In this document: positions 46,752-60,400 of the stretch, in pieces
Layout of the letters: each line of letters opens with the position of its first letter
Numbering within the stretch: the stretch's first letter is position 1
NCBI GenBank assembly: GCA_905250025.1
Contig: CAJNOJ010000020.1
Coordinates: forward strand, 674,211 to 738,210
Source of the DNA: Adineta ricciae
Lineage: Eukaryota > Rotifera > Eurotatoria > Adinetida > Adinetidae
Length of the DNA stretch: 64,000 nt
Direction of reading: 5' to 3'
Made by a program: the position numbers and the translations under genes
Notes under the pieces: model-generated
Databases searched by the model: none
Seen by the model: only the letters and a program-made list of their open reading frames with translations
What the model was told of the DNA's origin: nothing

Positions 46752-47097
46752 TTAACTCATGACAAAGTTCAATGGACGACGAAAGACTAAAACATGTGGT
46801 TCTAAAACCAAATATAACAATGAATTTGAAAGAAACGAGCCATTCTCAACATCCATACCTGGATTATGGTGCATAAAATGAATCCATCCAGCAGACATTT
46901 GTAAACCTATATGAAAAGATAGATTATTTTTCTACAAAAGACTTGCTTTCTTCGTTACCTAAATTTCTCCATTCAGTTTCGGTAAGCAAATGAGTGCGAG
47001 GAACGATTTGTGCTTGTTCTGCTGGTAAAATCACATGTCGATATTCATATATATCATCCTTATATGATTCACTATAGAAGACTTCTTTCACAGACAT
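46752..47097 (-). CDS. CKS1: Cyclin-dependent kinases regulatory subunit
   Basis: Three exons (47097-46959, 46906-46859, 46801-46752) with introns of 52 and 57 nt give a protein of about 78 residues, the normal CKS size. Motifs are [60 protein letters not shown], with the HxPEPH hinge of the beta-strand-exchange region. It binds CDKs and phosphothreonine targets in cell-cycle control. It starts 178 bp after the Rac gene stop on the same strand. A TTTCTTTAG acceptor-like site lies about 15 bases before the ATG. Confidence 0.92.
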
Positions 47098-47275
47098 TCA
47101 AATATAGAAATATCTAAAGAAAAATTTATTTCTTAGTAACAAAACAAAACCCATGCGTTATATGAAAGAAAAACTGTGTTATTATTTTGCGTAACAAAAC
47201 TGGAAAGATTAAAAAAATGATAGAAAAAAAAAGCAACAATATAAAATGAGATTCAAACATTCTCGTATCTTTTAT

Positions 47276-48066
47276 TTATAATAAAAGACATGATGGTTTG
47301 GATACTTTGGCCGTTTTGGGTGATAATACAGCGCGAACAGCATCATCAAAAACCTTCGAAGAAAAATAAAACAAGTTAGAATAACAAAGATTTGATGAAA
47401 ATGCAGATATACCTGTTTAAGACCCTTTTGTGTCAATGCTGAGCATTCCACGTATTTAAAAGCACGAATTTTTTTACATAATCGTTGTCCTTGTTCACGT
47501 TTAATGGGTTGGATGTTTTGCTTTTGCAACTGATTAACAAAATCTCGATCTTCGCGTAGATCGATTTTCGTTCCTAGAAAAAAAAAACACCAACACATTT
47601 GAGTTTTACTAAAAATTAAGAAAATAAAGTCATTTACGAACCACATAGAATAACTGGCTTATCTGGGCAATGATGTCGGATTTCCGGCATCCATTTATTG
47701 ATTATATTTGTAAATGAAGTTGGACTAATTACACTAAAACAAAGGACGAATACATCCGTTTGAGGATATGACAGTGGTCGAAGTCGATCATAATCTTCTT
47801 GACCGGCCGTATCCCATAAGCCAAGTGAGACTTTAACATTATCAACAATGATATTCGATGTGTAATTATCAAAACTAAAAAGCAAAATATGATAATAAGA
47901 AAACGATCGAAGGATTCGTTTGCTTCGCTTACACGGTCGGGATGTATTCTTCCGGAAATGTATCACTTGTAAATGAGATTAACATACAAGTTTTGCCAAC
48001 AGTTCCATCGCCAACAATGACTAATTTAATTGGTACACTTTGATGAGGATTGAGTTTATTAGCCAT
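47276..48066 (-). CDS. RAC1: Rac-family small GTPase
   Basis: A small multi-exon gene. A short N-terminal extension ([12 protein letters not shown]) precedes the P-loop [14 protein letters not shown]. Switch I region is EEYIPTVFDNY and switch II is [20 protein letters not shown]. Next come [18 protein letters not shown], the guanine-specificity motif TKIDLRED, a Rho-type insert, and [20 protein letters not shown]. The C terminus CLLL is a CAAX geranylgeranylation signal, the same as in Rac1. Rac rather than Cdc42 or Rho is preferred from SALTQKGLK and CLLL. The residue before Val in the P-loop is Thr where Rac1 has Ala. It is a membrane-associated regulator of actin. Confidence 0.9.
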
Positions 48067-48845
48067 CAACACAGCAGTTAGTGATACGTCTGGCCTTTCC
48101 TTTTCTTTGTATCGGTTGCCCTAATGCCAATAGCGATGCTCGAAGGAAGAATATCGCTTACAGCTAAAGGCAAGGTCGTGAAAAAGTTTGCTCAAGTATT
48201 TTTTTTTTGCTTGACAAGTTTGGATATATGGGCAAAACGAGCACCAATAAAAGTACAACTTGATTTTCGAAAGGAAAATTTCGAATCTAATATGAAATAT
48301 TTGCTAGAGGATCTATCGAGCAATTTTGATTGGTTGGAAATCAGCCAATGAGATTTTTAGATGGTCATCTGAGCGAAACACTCAGCTGCTTGACAAAATA
48401 ATTAATCTCGCTAAATGCGAAGATTTGCAATCATAAGGTAGAATGATCAATTTCATGTTGACTATCGAACGAGAAAGATCTTTATCGTAGTCCAATCGAC
48501 TACTTATCGAGTAAAGACGATTCGTCATATAATCAATTATGCGTATCTGTGAATTCTGCTGCGTAATAACTCTTCGGATAATTTCTTGCTTATTTTCGCA
48601 TTATGACGAGAGCAGAGCCAAATGAGTGTTTATCGAATAAAAACAAACATTTTATGTAATGTAGTGTACGTCAATGTTTAGTTTCATAATCAGAAGATAA
48701 GAAAACAACGAAGGAATTTAGAAACATTATCTAGTCATTTCATTTTCGAATCACCTGAGCCACGCATTGAATCGATGTTCGCCTAGAACAATGTGTACTC
48801 TCTTCATTTCAGATATTTTTATTGTGTCAATGAACAGTTTTTAAT
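48067..48845. promoter_or_regulatory. Divergent region between Rac and ATG9
   Basis: 779 bp between the start codons of oppositely oriented genes. An ORF inside (48124-48351) lacks recognisable features. Both promoters must be here. Confidence 0.45.
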
Positions 48846-51800
48846 ATGGACTATCGAACAGTAAAGAATGAAGAGAATGATGGTTCTGATGAAAATGAAC
48901 AAGTATTATCTCCATTTATACACTTCGAAACGCATGAGGATGAAAATAACAATGAGAAACGTATGCAACAGTTAAGTGATGTTTTCGATGGACAATTCTT
49001 CTTGTTTCTTCTAGAATCCAAGTGGAGTCATCAGCAAGATCTCGATGATTTCTTCGTTCAAATTTATCAATATCATCAAAAACATGGATTCTTTTGTATA
49101 GCTATTTCCGAAATCTTTGGTCTTATGTAAGTTGAATTGCAAATGAATTTTCTCTCGTCAAGATTTCTCTTTTTTTCTTCAGACAATTTGTATTTATTGT
49201 TTCATTTACAATTCTACTTGTACAATGTGTCGACTATCAGCTTTTATTTCGTTCCAGTCCAGCAGCCCGAAATATAACGGATAAAATACAAATCCATCAA
49301 GTCATTCAATCGCCTAAACAATGCCTTCATAAGTAAAACCTGATTTCTCTACCATGAACAGCATTTTCTTTACCGGCATTACATTTTCAGTATGTACCGA
49401 ATAACAATTTGGTGTTTGATACTTTCAATAATCTACTGGATATATCGTTTTGCTCGTGCGGTGCACCATCTTGTATCGTATTTTAATATACGATCGTTCT
49501 ATACTCAGGCCTTAGATATCAAACCGGTGCGAAAAGCATATCAATTAAAATTTCATAGAATCACGAGAGATTTGTTGTTTGTTTCAGCATGACTTACCAA
49601 ACATGACCTGGCACGAAGTTCAACAACGATTACTGATCGCTCAACGAACACATCATTTATGTATACACAAATCAAACTTAACAGAATTAGATATACATAA
49701 TCGATTGTTACGCTTTAAAAATTATGAAGTCGCTTTAGTAAACAAAGGTGTTCTACCATTGAGAGTATATCTGCCATTTCTTGGCGATATGTAAGTTGAT
49801 ATATGAAGATAATCCTTCGATCCACTTCAGTTTGATTTAGAATTTCATTTACAGCTGGATTCAAATTCAATCTACGTTTGATTCTTTTTTGTAAGCACTC
49901 TCTCCATTCTAATTCTTATTACTTGACTTCTTTTTTTTGTCAGGGGGACCATACGCACCTTTTGATCAACGATGGCATCTGCGACAGGAGTATAAAATTC
50001 AGAGTCAACGTGAAGCTCTGGCAAATCAGTATGTTATCATCGTTGGAGCTTTCTTCACATTATATGAACAATATTTTAGGCTATCACGTTTTATCTTGCT
50101 CTATGGTATTGCTAATCTCCTGCTGTCTCCCTTTATATTCATCTGGCAAGTTCTTAATTTATTCTATGGTTACACTGAAGTAAATAAACATTTGCTATCG
50201 GAGAAAAAGATTTGATAAATTTTGAAATGTGTAGATTGTTCGACGTGAGCCAGGTGTATTGGGTAGTCGTCGTTGGAGTAACTATGGTCGATTGTATTTA
50301 CGACATTTCAATGAACTTGACCATTCGTTGAATCAACGATTAAATCGCGGTTATCGACCAGCGATGAGTTACATGACATCTTTTGTGAATTACAGTATTG
50401 TTGAAACTGCAAAGTAAAACTTTTCTCTTTTACTGAACAAATCTGGATCGATCTGATTCTTTTAGATTTGTGAGTTTCACAGCCGGTGCAATTCTTGCTG
50501 TTTTAATTGTATTAACAATTGTTGACGAAGACGTACTTAACGTTGAACACATGTTAACATTGATGACTGGCCTAGGAGTTCTACTTGGTGTCTGTCGATC
50601 TCTAATACCTGACGAAGTAAAATCTTCAAGTGATAAGTTCGACTTTTTTTGCTAAAAACACTTCTGCTCTAGAATGCCGTTTTCGATCCTGAACAAATGT
50701 TGCAACTTATTCTTGCACATACTCATTACCAACCTGATTCATGGAAAGATCATGCACACACTGACTATGTACAAGCGGAATTTGGAAAAATATTTCAATT
50801 GAAATATGTACGTTTCGATCACTCAATTGGATCGAAAATATTTTCTTCTTTCTTGATTTGAGGTGTACTTTCTCGAAGAACTATTCAGTCCATTTGTGAC
50901 ACCAATCCTTCTGTGTTTCCATTTACGTCGAAAGTCATTACAGATCATTGATTTTCTTCGAAACTATACAGTCGATGTACAAGGTGTTGGGGATGTCTGT
51001 AGTTTTGCACAATTGGATGTTGCTAAACACGGTGACTTAAAAGTAAACACACGATCTTGCTCGCATTAGAACAGAAACAGGAAACACTTTTTACTTTTTA
51101 GTGGTTTGCACCGGTACGAGCAAAACAGGATAATGATGCCGGAATAACAAATGATGGTAAATTAGAACTATCATTAATGCACTTTCACCATACAAATCCC
51201 AAGTGGCAAATGCCAAAACAATGCGAGACTTATTTGGAAAAAATACAAGAACGAGGTACGAACATCGATCCTATCTTCACCTTATTTACACACGCTTGCT
51301 TTTAGCCGTGGAAAACATGCAAACCTCATCCGTTCTACAACAATCACTTGGACAAGTTCAACGCAGTTTGTACAATGATGCACAATGTAAGATGCTCACT
51401 TTCTTGACTTGTAGTTACGTAAAATTTGATTTTTAGCAACTTCATCAATAGCATCTAAATCACGGAATGATCCAAATACATATTCTCATTTTGCTTCGCC
51501 AAATCATACAACTATTCAAATGTCCAGTCAATATCCATCTACTTCCATGGCTCAAACGAGTGCATCTCAAGCTGATCTACCATATAGAAGTCCTGCGCCA
51601 TTCGGTGTTCTTTCAAAGTATAGAGATTCACTTGATTTACTTTTTTTCTCAACTGTGCTTTTGTAGAATTCATTCACAAATGTTTGATTCATCAAATTCA
51701 ACTTATCTCTCCGGTTCCATGGCACCCTTGCAAACATTTTCAAGTGCTGCTCAATTAGATATGAATATCTCTTGTTTATTTATGCACGAAGTAAATCCTC

Positions 51801-51929
51801 AACTAGTCGTTTCATTAACTTCTTTTTATAACCGTTCTTTTCATTTAGTTGCGACATAAATATAAACATGGTGAATATGAAGAACTTGAACATATTAACG
51901 AAGATCATGATGATGATACAAAATGTTGA
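48846..51929 (+). CDS. ATG9A: Autophagy-related protein 9
   Basis: A multi-exon gene encoding a polytopic membrane protein. Blocks in order: an acidic N terminus, WSHQQDLDDFFVQIYQYHQK, hydrophobic FVFIVSFTILLVQCVDYQLL, MYRITIWCLILSIIYWIYRF, LPNMTWHEVQQRLL, LTELDIHNRLLRFKNYEVAL, YEQYFRLSRFILLYGIANLL, VRREPGVLGSRRWSNYGRLY, FNELDHSLNQRLNRGYRPA, VLIVLTIVDEDVLNVEHML, and FLEELFSPFVTPILLCFHLR. This is the conserved ATG9 scramblase core. The Ser-rich C-terminal tail ends HINEDHDDDTKC. It acts on small vesicles that seed autophagosomes, moving lipids between leaflets. All introns are short. Confidence 0.92.
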
Positions 51930-52260
51930 TCGCTAGCAACCTTTCTTTCTTCGCATGTGATAGTTTTCTTTTCTCTCGCTTATACATGTAAATGTTTAAT
52001 GTAAATAAAGCTCTAAACTATACTTTCACAGCTTACTTTCCTCCAATATTCTGTATAGCTTCGCATAAGTCTTCTTTCTTATAATGTAAGCGTTGTGTGT
52101 GTGTGTGTGTGTTTTTACTACATATATTTTTTCCTTTTGAAAATAAAGCAAAGATTTCTGGAAATCAAATTTATTTCGATGCTTCATGATGATTTGATTT
52201 ACTTGATTTCCTGTTTGAAGAAAAGTAAAAAAGAGACTGATTTGATGTAGCTGAAGCGCC
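51930..52260. other. Convergent intergenic region
   Basis: 331 bp between the ATG9 stop and the CABIT-gene stop. It has AATAAA at about 52002 and a (GT)n microsatellite at 52093-52112. Confidence 0.6.
52093..52112 (+). repeat. (GT)n microsatellite
   Basis: GT dinucleotides between two convergent genes. Confidence 0.9.
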
Positions 52261-54000
52261 TTACTTAGTTTTCGTTGCTGGGAGAAATTCAGTGTAGAGC
52301 GTTTCTGGAATCGCTTTCAATGTCTTTTCAAACGAATCTCTAAAATATGAGAATTTTTTGGTTATTACGCTCGAAACTCGATTGAATACTTACGGTGGCA
52401 GCATCATCGGCGGTGGTAACTGTTGCACAACAAGTGCCGGTTGTTTGCTAGTTTGCGGTTGTTGCCGTTTCAAACTGGATGATCGTTTCAATGAAGATTT
52501 CGATCTGTTTTCGTCTTTTTTCGATAGTCGTTCTTCGTTATTTTTATTCAATGCATCCATATTCTCGTAATCGATGACTTCGTTGTATGGATTACCTTAT
52601 AGAAAAGTATGAGAATCAATCGAACAAGAACAGAGTAGTCCTTACTTGGATCAGCACTTGCATGAACAGTAAATCGTTTTGGTTGTTTTTCCGGTTTCGG
52701 AAGTTCTTCTTTGACGTTTTCTCTGACAACTTTACACGCTTCGTCCACTGACAAATAACTTTGTGCAACTGGCTTGTTCCCATTATTCCATGTTTTCACA
52801 CTCAACTCATACGCTTGTTCAATACATTCGACCTAAAAGAACTTTTTCAAATGAAATGCACAAATTGGAGAGCATTTACCTCTTCGTCAGTACCAGGTTG
52901 GATTTTTCCTCGATAGATCTCGGCGATATTGTCAAAAATGCTGTTCATTTTGCTTCGAACATCCTCATAACACTGATATTCTTTTTCATCGAACTTTTCG
53001 TTAGAATTCTCGCCTTGTTGCGGTAAACCAAATGTTAAGCATCTAAACAACGAAGTTTCATGACAAGAACAATGAGATATTCTTTCATCTACTTCGCACA
53101 ACGAATAGTAAATTGAGTCAGTGGCGAAAGTTCAACCATTTGAGTTTTATCACTGTCGAGGATATATGCTAAAACCGTTTTTGCCACACAGAATTTTTCC
53201 AGTTTAATCTGCGCTTTGAAGTTCATTAAATCAATTGGTAAATGTGTTTGAATTTCGATGTCAACAGGAAATTCATAACGCATAAGAATCTCGGGAAATG
53301 TGAAACTTCCACTGTGATTTTGATACTGGTTATGCAATTCATGATCTCTAATCAACGTTGCGAAACGAAGTGGAACACCAGGTGGAATGATGAATTCATC
53401 GTGATTCGTAGGATCTTCAATAATAAAAGCTTCTTTCGGTTCACTAATCGATAGTTCACCTTTATCAGTTTTCTTCACACGCGATTGATATTTCTCGCGC
53501 CGTATAACATTGAAACACGCATTCTTACTGAGAACTATCTTCTTCCATTCACCATTACTTGTTTTGATATGTGCCGGTGTATGACAAAGAAGTTTTATCG
53601 ACCGTGGCAGCTCGAAACGATATAACTCGAATGCACCTTGGAAAACCCACCAGCGTTTTTTCAGTGTCGGATTTTTCGACAGGATACGACATTCGCCTTG
53701 AAACCAATCTGGGATAAGATATTTTTCCGGAGGAACACCTTGTTTATTTGTTAATGGCGAAGCAACAATTAAATAACGATCATAAATGTTTTGCAAATAC
53801 AACCATTGATCTTTCGTCAAGTTTGTATTCCAGACTTGCTCGACTCGAACGATTTGAGGTAATTGAAAATAATCGATAAAATTGTGAAAATAATATTCGC
53901 CTTTCTCCCATTTGATCTTCGATAAATCTCGAATTAAATTTTCAAGTTTTGTCTTGCTATCTGAAGGCAAAGAAATAGGTAATAATGATGATTGAAGCAT
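52261..54000 (-). CDS. CABIT-domain protein (GAREM/THEMIS-like)
   Basis: A large first exon (54000 to about 53089) and at least four small ones. The N-terminal part has FHNFIDYFQLPQIVRVEQ, YLIPDWFQGECRILSKNP, FELPRSIKLLCHTPAHIK, LSKNACFNVIRREKYQ, EFIIPPGVPLRFATLIRD and FPEILMRYEFPVDIEIQ. The 'LPQIVRVE', 'FxG-F' and 'LPV/FPVDIEI' spacing suits one or two CABIT modules. The C-terminal half is Pro/Ser/Lys-rich with a short NPYNEVIDYENM (a possible Tyr phosphorylation and adaptor site) and poly-basic SSLKRSSSLKRQ. It ends LPATKTK. A signalling adaptor is the likely role. Assignment is by pattern, not by long identity. Confidence 0.5.
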
Positions 54001-54458
54001 TTCGGTGACAACGAGTAGATTGATATGAATGAGTTATCATATTAAAATGAGATAATAATCATACTGATCACGCTTGATTTGTTACACAAGGTGAAAGTTT
54101 AACCTTTTACTTTCGATTCTTTGTTTCGCTTGATATTTCACGATTAGACGAAGAAAAACTTGGTTGAAAATCTCTTGAAAGAATCGTCTTGATTTGTCAT
54201 ATTCATCGATTATTTATAAAAGTGTCAGTTCACACAGAAATACACACGTATACAGATCTGAATCCAATATATATATATATATCTTTCATAGAAAAAGAAA
54301 ACAGATAAATTTCAAGGATAAAAGATTGAGAGAAAGAAAGGTAGACAATGAACAAATCAAAAAGATGCAAAAATTCCATGAATGACCATTTCAAACATTG
54401 ACCAAGTCGATTTATTACAGTAAATGATATCAGAAAAGAACAGCACTTGGTGATTGAT
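54001..54458. other. Intergenic, CABIT gene upstream and cullin-3 3' end
   Basis: 458 bp, AT-rich, with an AT repeat at about 54269-54283. It holds the CABIT-gene promoter and the cullin-3 3' UTR. No gene seen. Confidence 0.5.
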
Positions 54459-57400
54459 CTAAGCAACATAACTATACATTTTCCTAAACAATCCAAAGCA
54501 AATCAATCGAATAAACATTGGTGATTTGTCAATTTTACCTATCATCTATTGAGCGAGACAAATAATCTCGTTCAATTAAACTTTCAATTCGTTTTTTTAT
54601 GAAAACAGGACTAGGCAGGAATCTTGCTTTGAGTTGATGTGTAACCTAGAATGCCCACATCGATGTCCGGACAGTGGAAAACAATAATAACATACCTCAG
54701 TAATTAGCTGTGTATGAGTCATTGTCTTTCTCGTTTTCATGATGCGTACAACAGCTGCATCGATAATGTGTTTGCGATCATCGTCGACTTTATTTCGTGT
54801 TTCTTGTCGTTCAGGATCGCTTTCGAGTTTCGCTGTCACTGGATTGATTTTTACACGAAATAATTTCGATATAAATGAATCATTGACACAGAAACGATCC
54901 GATGGATGAATTTCTTTTGTCTTAGGCTCTTTGAGAAACACACGCTGATTAATTTTACCCATTGATAATGATAACAACGCACGTTGTAAATCTTTTTCAT
55001 TGATATCTGTTTCTTGTTGTATTTCCTAAAGATCATCGCATAGAAGTGAAAAATGAAAGTGATGTGAAGTGATTTACCTCAAATGACCAAGAGTCTTTTG
55101 AATTGAATAACATTAATATCACCATTTGGTATGTTGATACTTGTAATGTATGTTTTCGTTCTTTTGTCGTGATTGTTGTGGTTGTTGGTCTCGATTCGCC
55201 GTCTCCATCATCATCTTTAGGTTTTCCGTAGAAAATCGCAGTTAAATCTGCTGAACCTAAACTTGGCTGTAATGTCAACTGTCTTCCGCTATGTTTATCC
55301 AGATAGAATCGATGGAAACATTGGTATGCTTCTCGAACTATCGTTGGCAAATTACATCGATGATTCGCTGTTTGTGTTTGCCAAAAGCCAGTGGTTAACA
55401 CTCGAACAGTTAAGTCAATTCCATTCAAATTAATCTATGCAAACGCAAGAAGAACTCATATGGAAAAATCATCGAAAACTTCTTCATATTTACGCGTTTT
55501 TGTGAGATATATAAACGGAAATCGTCAGCAGTTGTATTTGATACGCAAATATCTTTGAACATTCCTTCTAATTTACAAGTAAATTGACAACCACATTCAG
55601 TTTTCAATCGGGATATCATATTCTTCTCCGCATCGTCCGATGCCGATTTGTTCAATAGTAGTCGTTTAGCTAGATGTTGTTTATAATACCGTTCGAAAAC
55701 ATCTTTCTCTTCCAAGTAGCGAAATAACATCATGGCTTTGTCAAGGACAACTTCGACTTCTTGATCGCCGATCTAGCAAGAATGATTCGATGTGAAAGTA
55801 ATCATCGTCAAACACCTCTACGTACATCTTTTGCACATTTTTTCAATTTGTCATCAATGAATAACGACAAATATTCCGGACTGCGTTGATTCAAGTTAAC
55901 AAAGAATTCGAAGTCCGAATTGATTCGTTTTTTGAATACCTAAATCAAAAGAATTATACCTAAATTCGAGATGACAAGACAAACTTTGTCCTCATTGAAC
56001 GCATTTTTCAGAAAATGATCAAATGTATCCTTCAAATCGAGTAAATTCTAAAGAAGAGAACAGAAATGACGAATCTTCTTCCATATTTCTTACTTGAACA
56101 TAAGAAATCGCGCTTTTTCCTTCATCAGCATTCTCCGCTACGAGAGCACGTCCTTGTTCACGGAGATAACTGCTCATACAATCCACGATAGTCAAATGTC
56201 CATTGGGTACACGTTCAAATAGTCTATACATCGTCGTGAGATCATCGCATTTATTGAACTTGAGCATATAGCACACGCCTGAATTCTCCATTTCAACTAT
56301 GGTTTTCAAATGCTTTGTTATTAATTCATCTAAATCAAGAAGAACATTGATTTTTGCGGAATAACTTCATGTTTTTCTCATCTCTAACCTTCAAGTACTC
56401 GAACAACGTGTTCTTCGGTTGATTTATCCAGATAATGAACTGCCCGTTCACCTTCTTCACTGATTCGTGCCGCTACTTTTCGTATGTAAACCGAGGCACT
56501 ATTCTCCGCCAATAATTTTTGACTTTCAAGCTGCAAAAAGACAAAGCAATCAAGTTAGAAACATAGACGCCATCGTTTTCTTCTCTTCTTCATACGCGAT
56601 AGAACTCCGCTGATTGTTGTAGAAATGGTATTTCGAAATCTTCAGCATAAACTGAACGATTGTCGATGCCTAGATTCATTAACATCTGACAAGCATTTTT
56701 CACGGCGCTCCTAAAAAGAGAAATATCATATTTGAAGATGTGCTTGTGATTTACAACTTCATCGTTTAGCTTCTAGGCATTTCTTTCTGCGATCAAACGT
56801 GCCCATCAATGCGTGTGGCTCACTTGTTGGTTTTCTTTCCTTGTCTCATTCTATTAACTATCATTGCGTTAAGAGACAACAGCGATTGAAAAAGAAAAAG
56901 GAAAAAAGCACAAAAAAAAAGACGTTTCCATTTCTCCGTTTGTCTTCTTCCATTTTTTTCCTTTGTTTCCTCTCGAACAAACGATCGGAAAAAAATAAGC
57001 TTGTTAACAAGCGTCGTCGTTCAACATATAAATCTTATTTCTATAGGGGACACGTTCAAAAAAAAACGAGAAAAAATGACAATATTTCTTTCTGATTTTC
57101 TCCTATTAATTCTGACATTTAAGTTTATTAATGGTCAATTTTGTTATACAAATCAATGCTCTGTCCATGCAACGTTAACTGGTGATGTACAAAATTGGGC
57201 TCTCTTGATTCAGAATTACATTCTGAAATTGGCATCAGATACTATGCATCGTGAAAAAACTCAAGAATATTTCGATCTAGCTGAATACAAGGAAGAAACG
57301 AAACATGGAGATAAATTATTGGACGAAATGAAAGCGACGTTAGAGAGATATTTCGAATACAAGCAACACGCTGCTAATCGAATTGCCAAACATGCGCGAG

Positions 57401-60400
57401 AATTACATGATTCCATGTATTTAGCACGTGAAAAAGTTTATTTACAATATTTAGCAAATAACTCAACTGGTCAATCGTCATGGCGCAAATCGAACGGATC
57501 GCTTGGGTTAACTCAGCATAAACAACTACTTCATTTAGACGCTGATGCGTATAAGGATGCTGATATACCGTTACGTTTACCATCGAATATGACATTTCAT
57601 CCACATTTTAAACGAAACGTTAGCCTTAAACATAGTGTTGTGAAAATTAGTGATGAAATACCGCGAAATAATGTCGAATCTATTTGGACAGTCGAATGGA
57701 CACACGGACTCGAATCTACATTTGTTCAAAACCGAGAAGAAGATCCTGGGATACGTTGGCAATACTTCGGCTCCAAAGTTGGTCTCATACGATTGTATCC
57801 CGGTCGTGAATGGGATCAGAACTTTGCGGGATTTTACAATGATTATGATCCTCGTGTTCGCCCGTGGTATATCGGTACGACAAGCGGACCGAAAGATGTG
57901 ATTATTATAATTGATTGCAGTGAATCCATGGCATCGAATGGTAAATTTGCTATTGCACGATCAGTCGCTACAGTTATTATCAATACGTTAACGCGACAAG
58001 ATTATGTAAATGTCATATGTGCACACGAATCTCATTGGAACGATATTGGTAAATGGCATATTTATAAAACGAAAGTTCTAAGTTGTGAGCAGGACAAGAT
58101 GGTCAAAGCCACATTAGCCTACAAGCGTGATTTGAAAGAGAAAATCGCAGAATTGAAACCAGGTGGAACATCCGAATTCGAAACAGCGTTTGATACGGCA
58201 TTTGATTTGTTTCAACGTGAGCCAAGAACGGGTTGTCAGTCGATTTTAGTCTTTATCACCGATGGACAAGATACCGATGGAGAAAAAGTACGTTGCGGAG
58301 CTGGACAATATACACGTAGTGGGTATGTGCCAGGGCCGATTTGTAAGTATAATTGGACACGATATTGGACACAAGTGAAACAACGACAACAATTTCATCC
58401 ACGAGCAAGGGTGTTTAGTTACCTCGTGAAAGATAACGGACAAATATTTCCTGGAAAACTCGGTAAGAAACCTTCTCATCGATTGACACGATAGTTTCGT
58501 TTTATTTGCATAGCGTGTGAAAATGATGGACATTTCACTATTTTGAACGACGGGGAGAATTTAATCAATAAAATGTTCAATTATTTCGATTATCTATCCA
58601 AAGCTTCGCTAGGCACGAACGGCAGTTGGACATCGCAATATATCGATCAATGGGGTTTAGGAATCATGTTAACCTATGCAATACCAGTCATTTCTAACAT
58701 AGATGGACGTTTAATTGGTGTAGCTGGCGTTGATGTTACATTAGACGATATCGAACATGTGATTTCAAGTAAAAGTTGGGGCAGTGTCTACGGCTTTCTC
58801 GTTAATCGTCTCGATGGTGATGCAATTATCCATCCAGGTTTAAAATCTACAACCATTCCCATCGAAGATCCTATCTCGACACATATTAAACAGCTGGAAA
58901 TGTCAAATAATAAGCCTGAAAAATTTCTCACTGATATTCTGCCATCGATGCTCCGAGGTGAAAAAGGCTCGCTGAGATTAGTAGACGCTTATCGAGCGAC
59001 CATGCGACGAGGATTTGGTAGGAAGTCATTTCATCACATCGTAATTGCTTTTACTCGTTTTTGTAGGTGTTGGAACATATTATTGGTCTCCGATTGAAAA
59101 CACAGATTATGTCTTTGCGTATAGTTTGGGTGAATCAGATGAGAAATTTCGTGAAGTCCGACAACCCAAGGATTTATCGACTTATGAAGAAAGCTTCTTT
59201 AATCTATTGATAGAATACAATAGTAGCAAAGGTCGAGAAGTTTTACCCGGCAAATTCGAGCATATGCAAGTGAAAATTAACGATCCGAAATATAAAGATT
59301 TACGTGTGAGTTATTTGTATTCGTCGATTATGCTGGCACCACGTGTTTACTGTGATCCCAGCGAGTATTTCTACAATGATGATCTCGCACAAAAGACCAT
59401 CAATGCGCATATTTATATTAATCAACGTGGCGATCCAAATGAGAACGATAAAGGTTGTGGTGAGGCAAAAGTCATGTTTCATGAAAACACACGTGCTTAT
59501 GTTTTAATCTCACAACCAATTGAAAGAGTTTGGCGAGCGAGACCATCGGAATTAACGAAAGATATTATTTGGACGTATGTGGGGATGAGAACGGGTGTTT
59601 TTCGAACCTATCCGGCACATCGATCAGTACGAGACTATGACCATACAACACGTGGATGGTATAAACGAGCCGTTTCGCTTCAAGATCGAACAACAGCATC
59701 GATGCCATATTTGGATTTAAGTGGAGGCGGAAAAGTTATCACCATAGCACAAGTACTTTTTGAAGGTATGATTTCAGGATGAAGTTGTTTGGATTGGTGT
59801 CTTCCTTTTCCTTCTTCTTCAGGTATGCCATCAATATCGAATGAAACATGCCAACAAAAAGCGAAAGACGGGTCTTCCGAACGAAAATTTCCTGGCGGTT
59901 GTCCATGTTCTAATGGTGCTGATTGCTTATCTGGTTATTGTTATCAAAGCGCAGCACCTGGACCTGAACATAAGCAACTGCGTTGTGCTACGGAACGGAT
60001 TATTGGTGTTACAGGTACTGATATACGGTATGATTCATTTCATTCGGAAATTATGAAACGTATGGTTGCCTCCGATGATCATCGGTCATGTGGTTCGAAG
60101 TATCCCTGTCCAGGAAATCAATCGAAAGAATGTTCAACACGTTGCTATCTCGTCGATCACGGCGGTTATCTAATTGTTGATCCTGACTTCGTTGATATAC
60201 CTGCCATACATGAAAACCGTTACAATCAACTAACCCTCGGCCACAAAGAAGGCGAAGTCATGGCAGATTTGATCTATACCCATCAATTATTCGATCGAGT
60301 TGAAACCATCACCTTTCAAGGAACATGCCATGTGACAAAACCGTCAGCGAAAGTTACATTAAAAGGTATACCAGCCAATCCCGAAGAATTAGATAACAAA

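Noticed and set aside
57001..57075. Upstream extension of the VWA/Cache gene frame
   Set aside because: It has no ATG; the ATG at 57076 gives a clean signal peptide.
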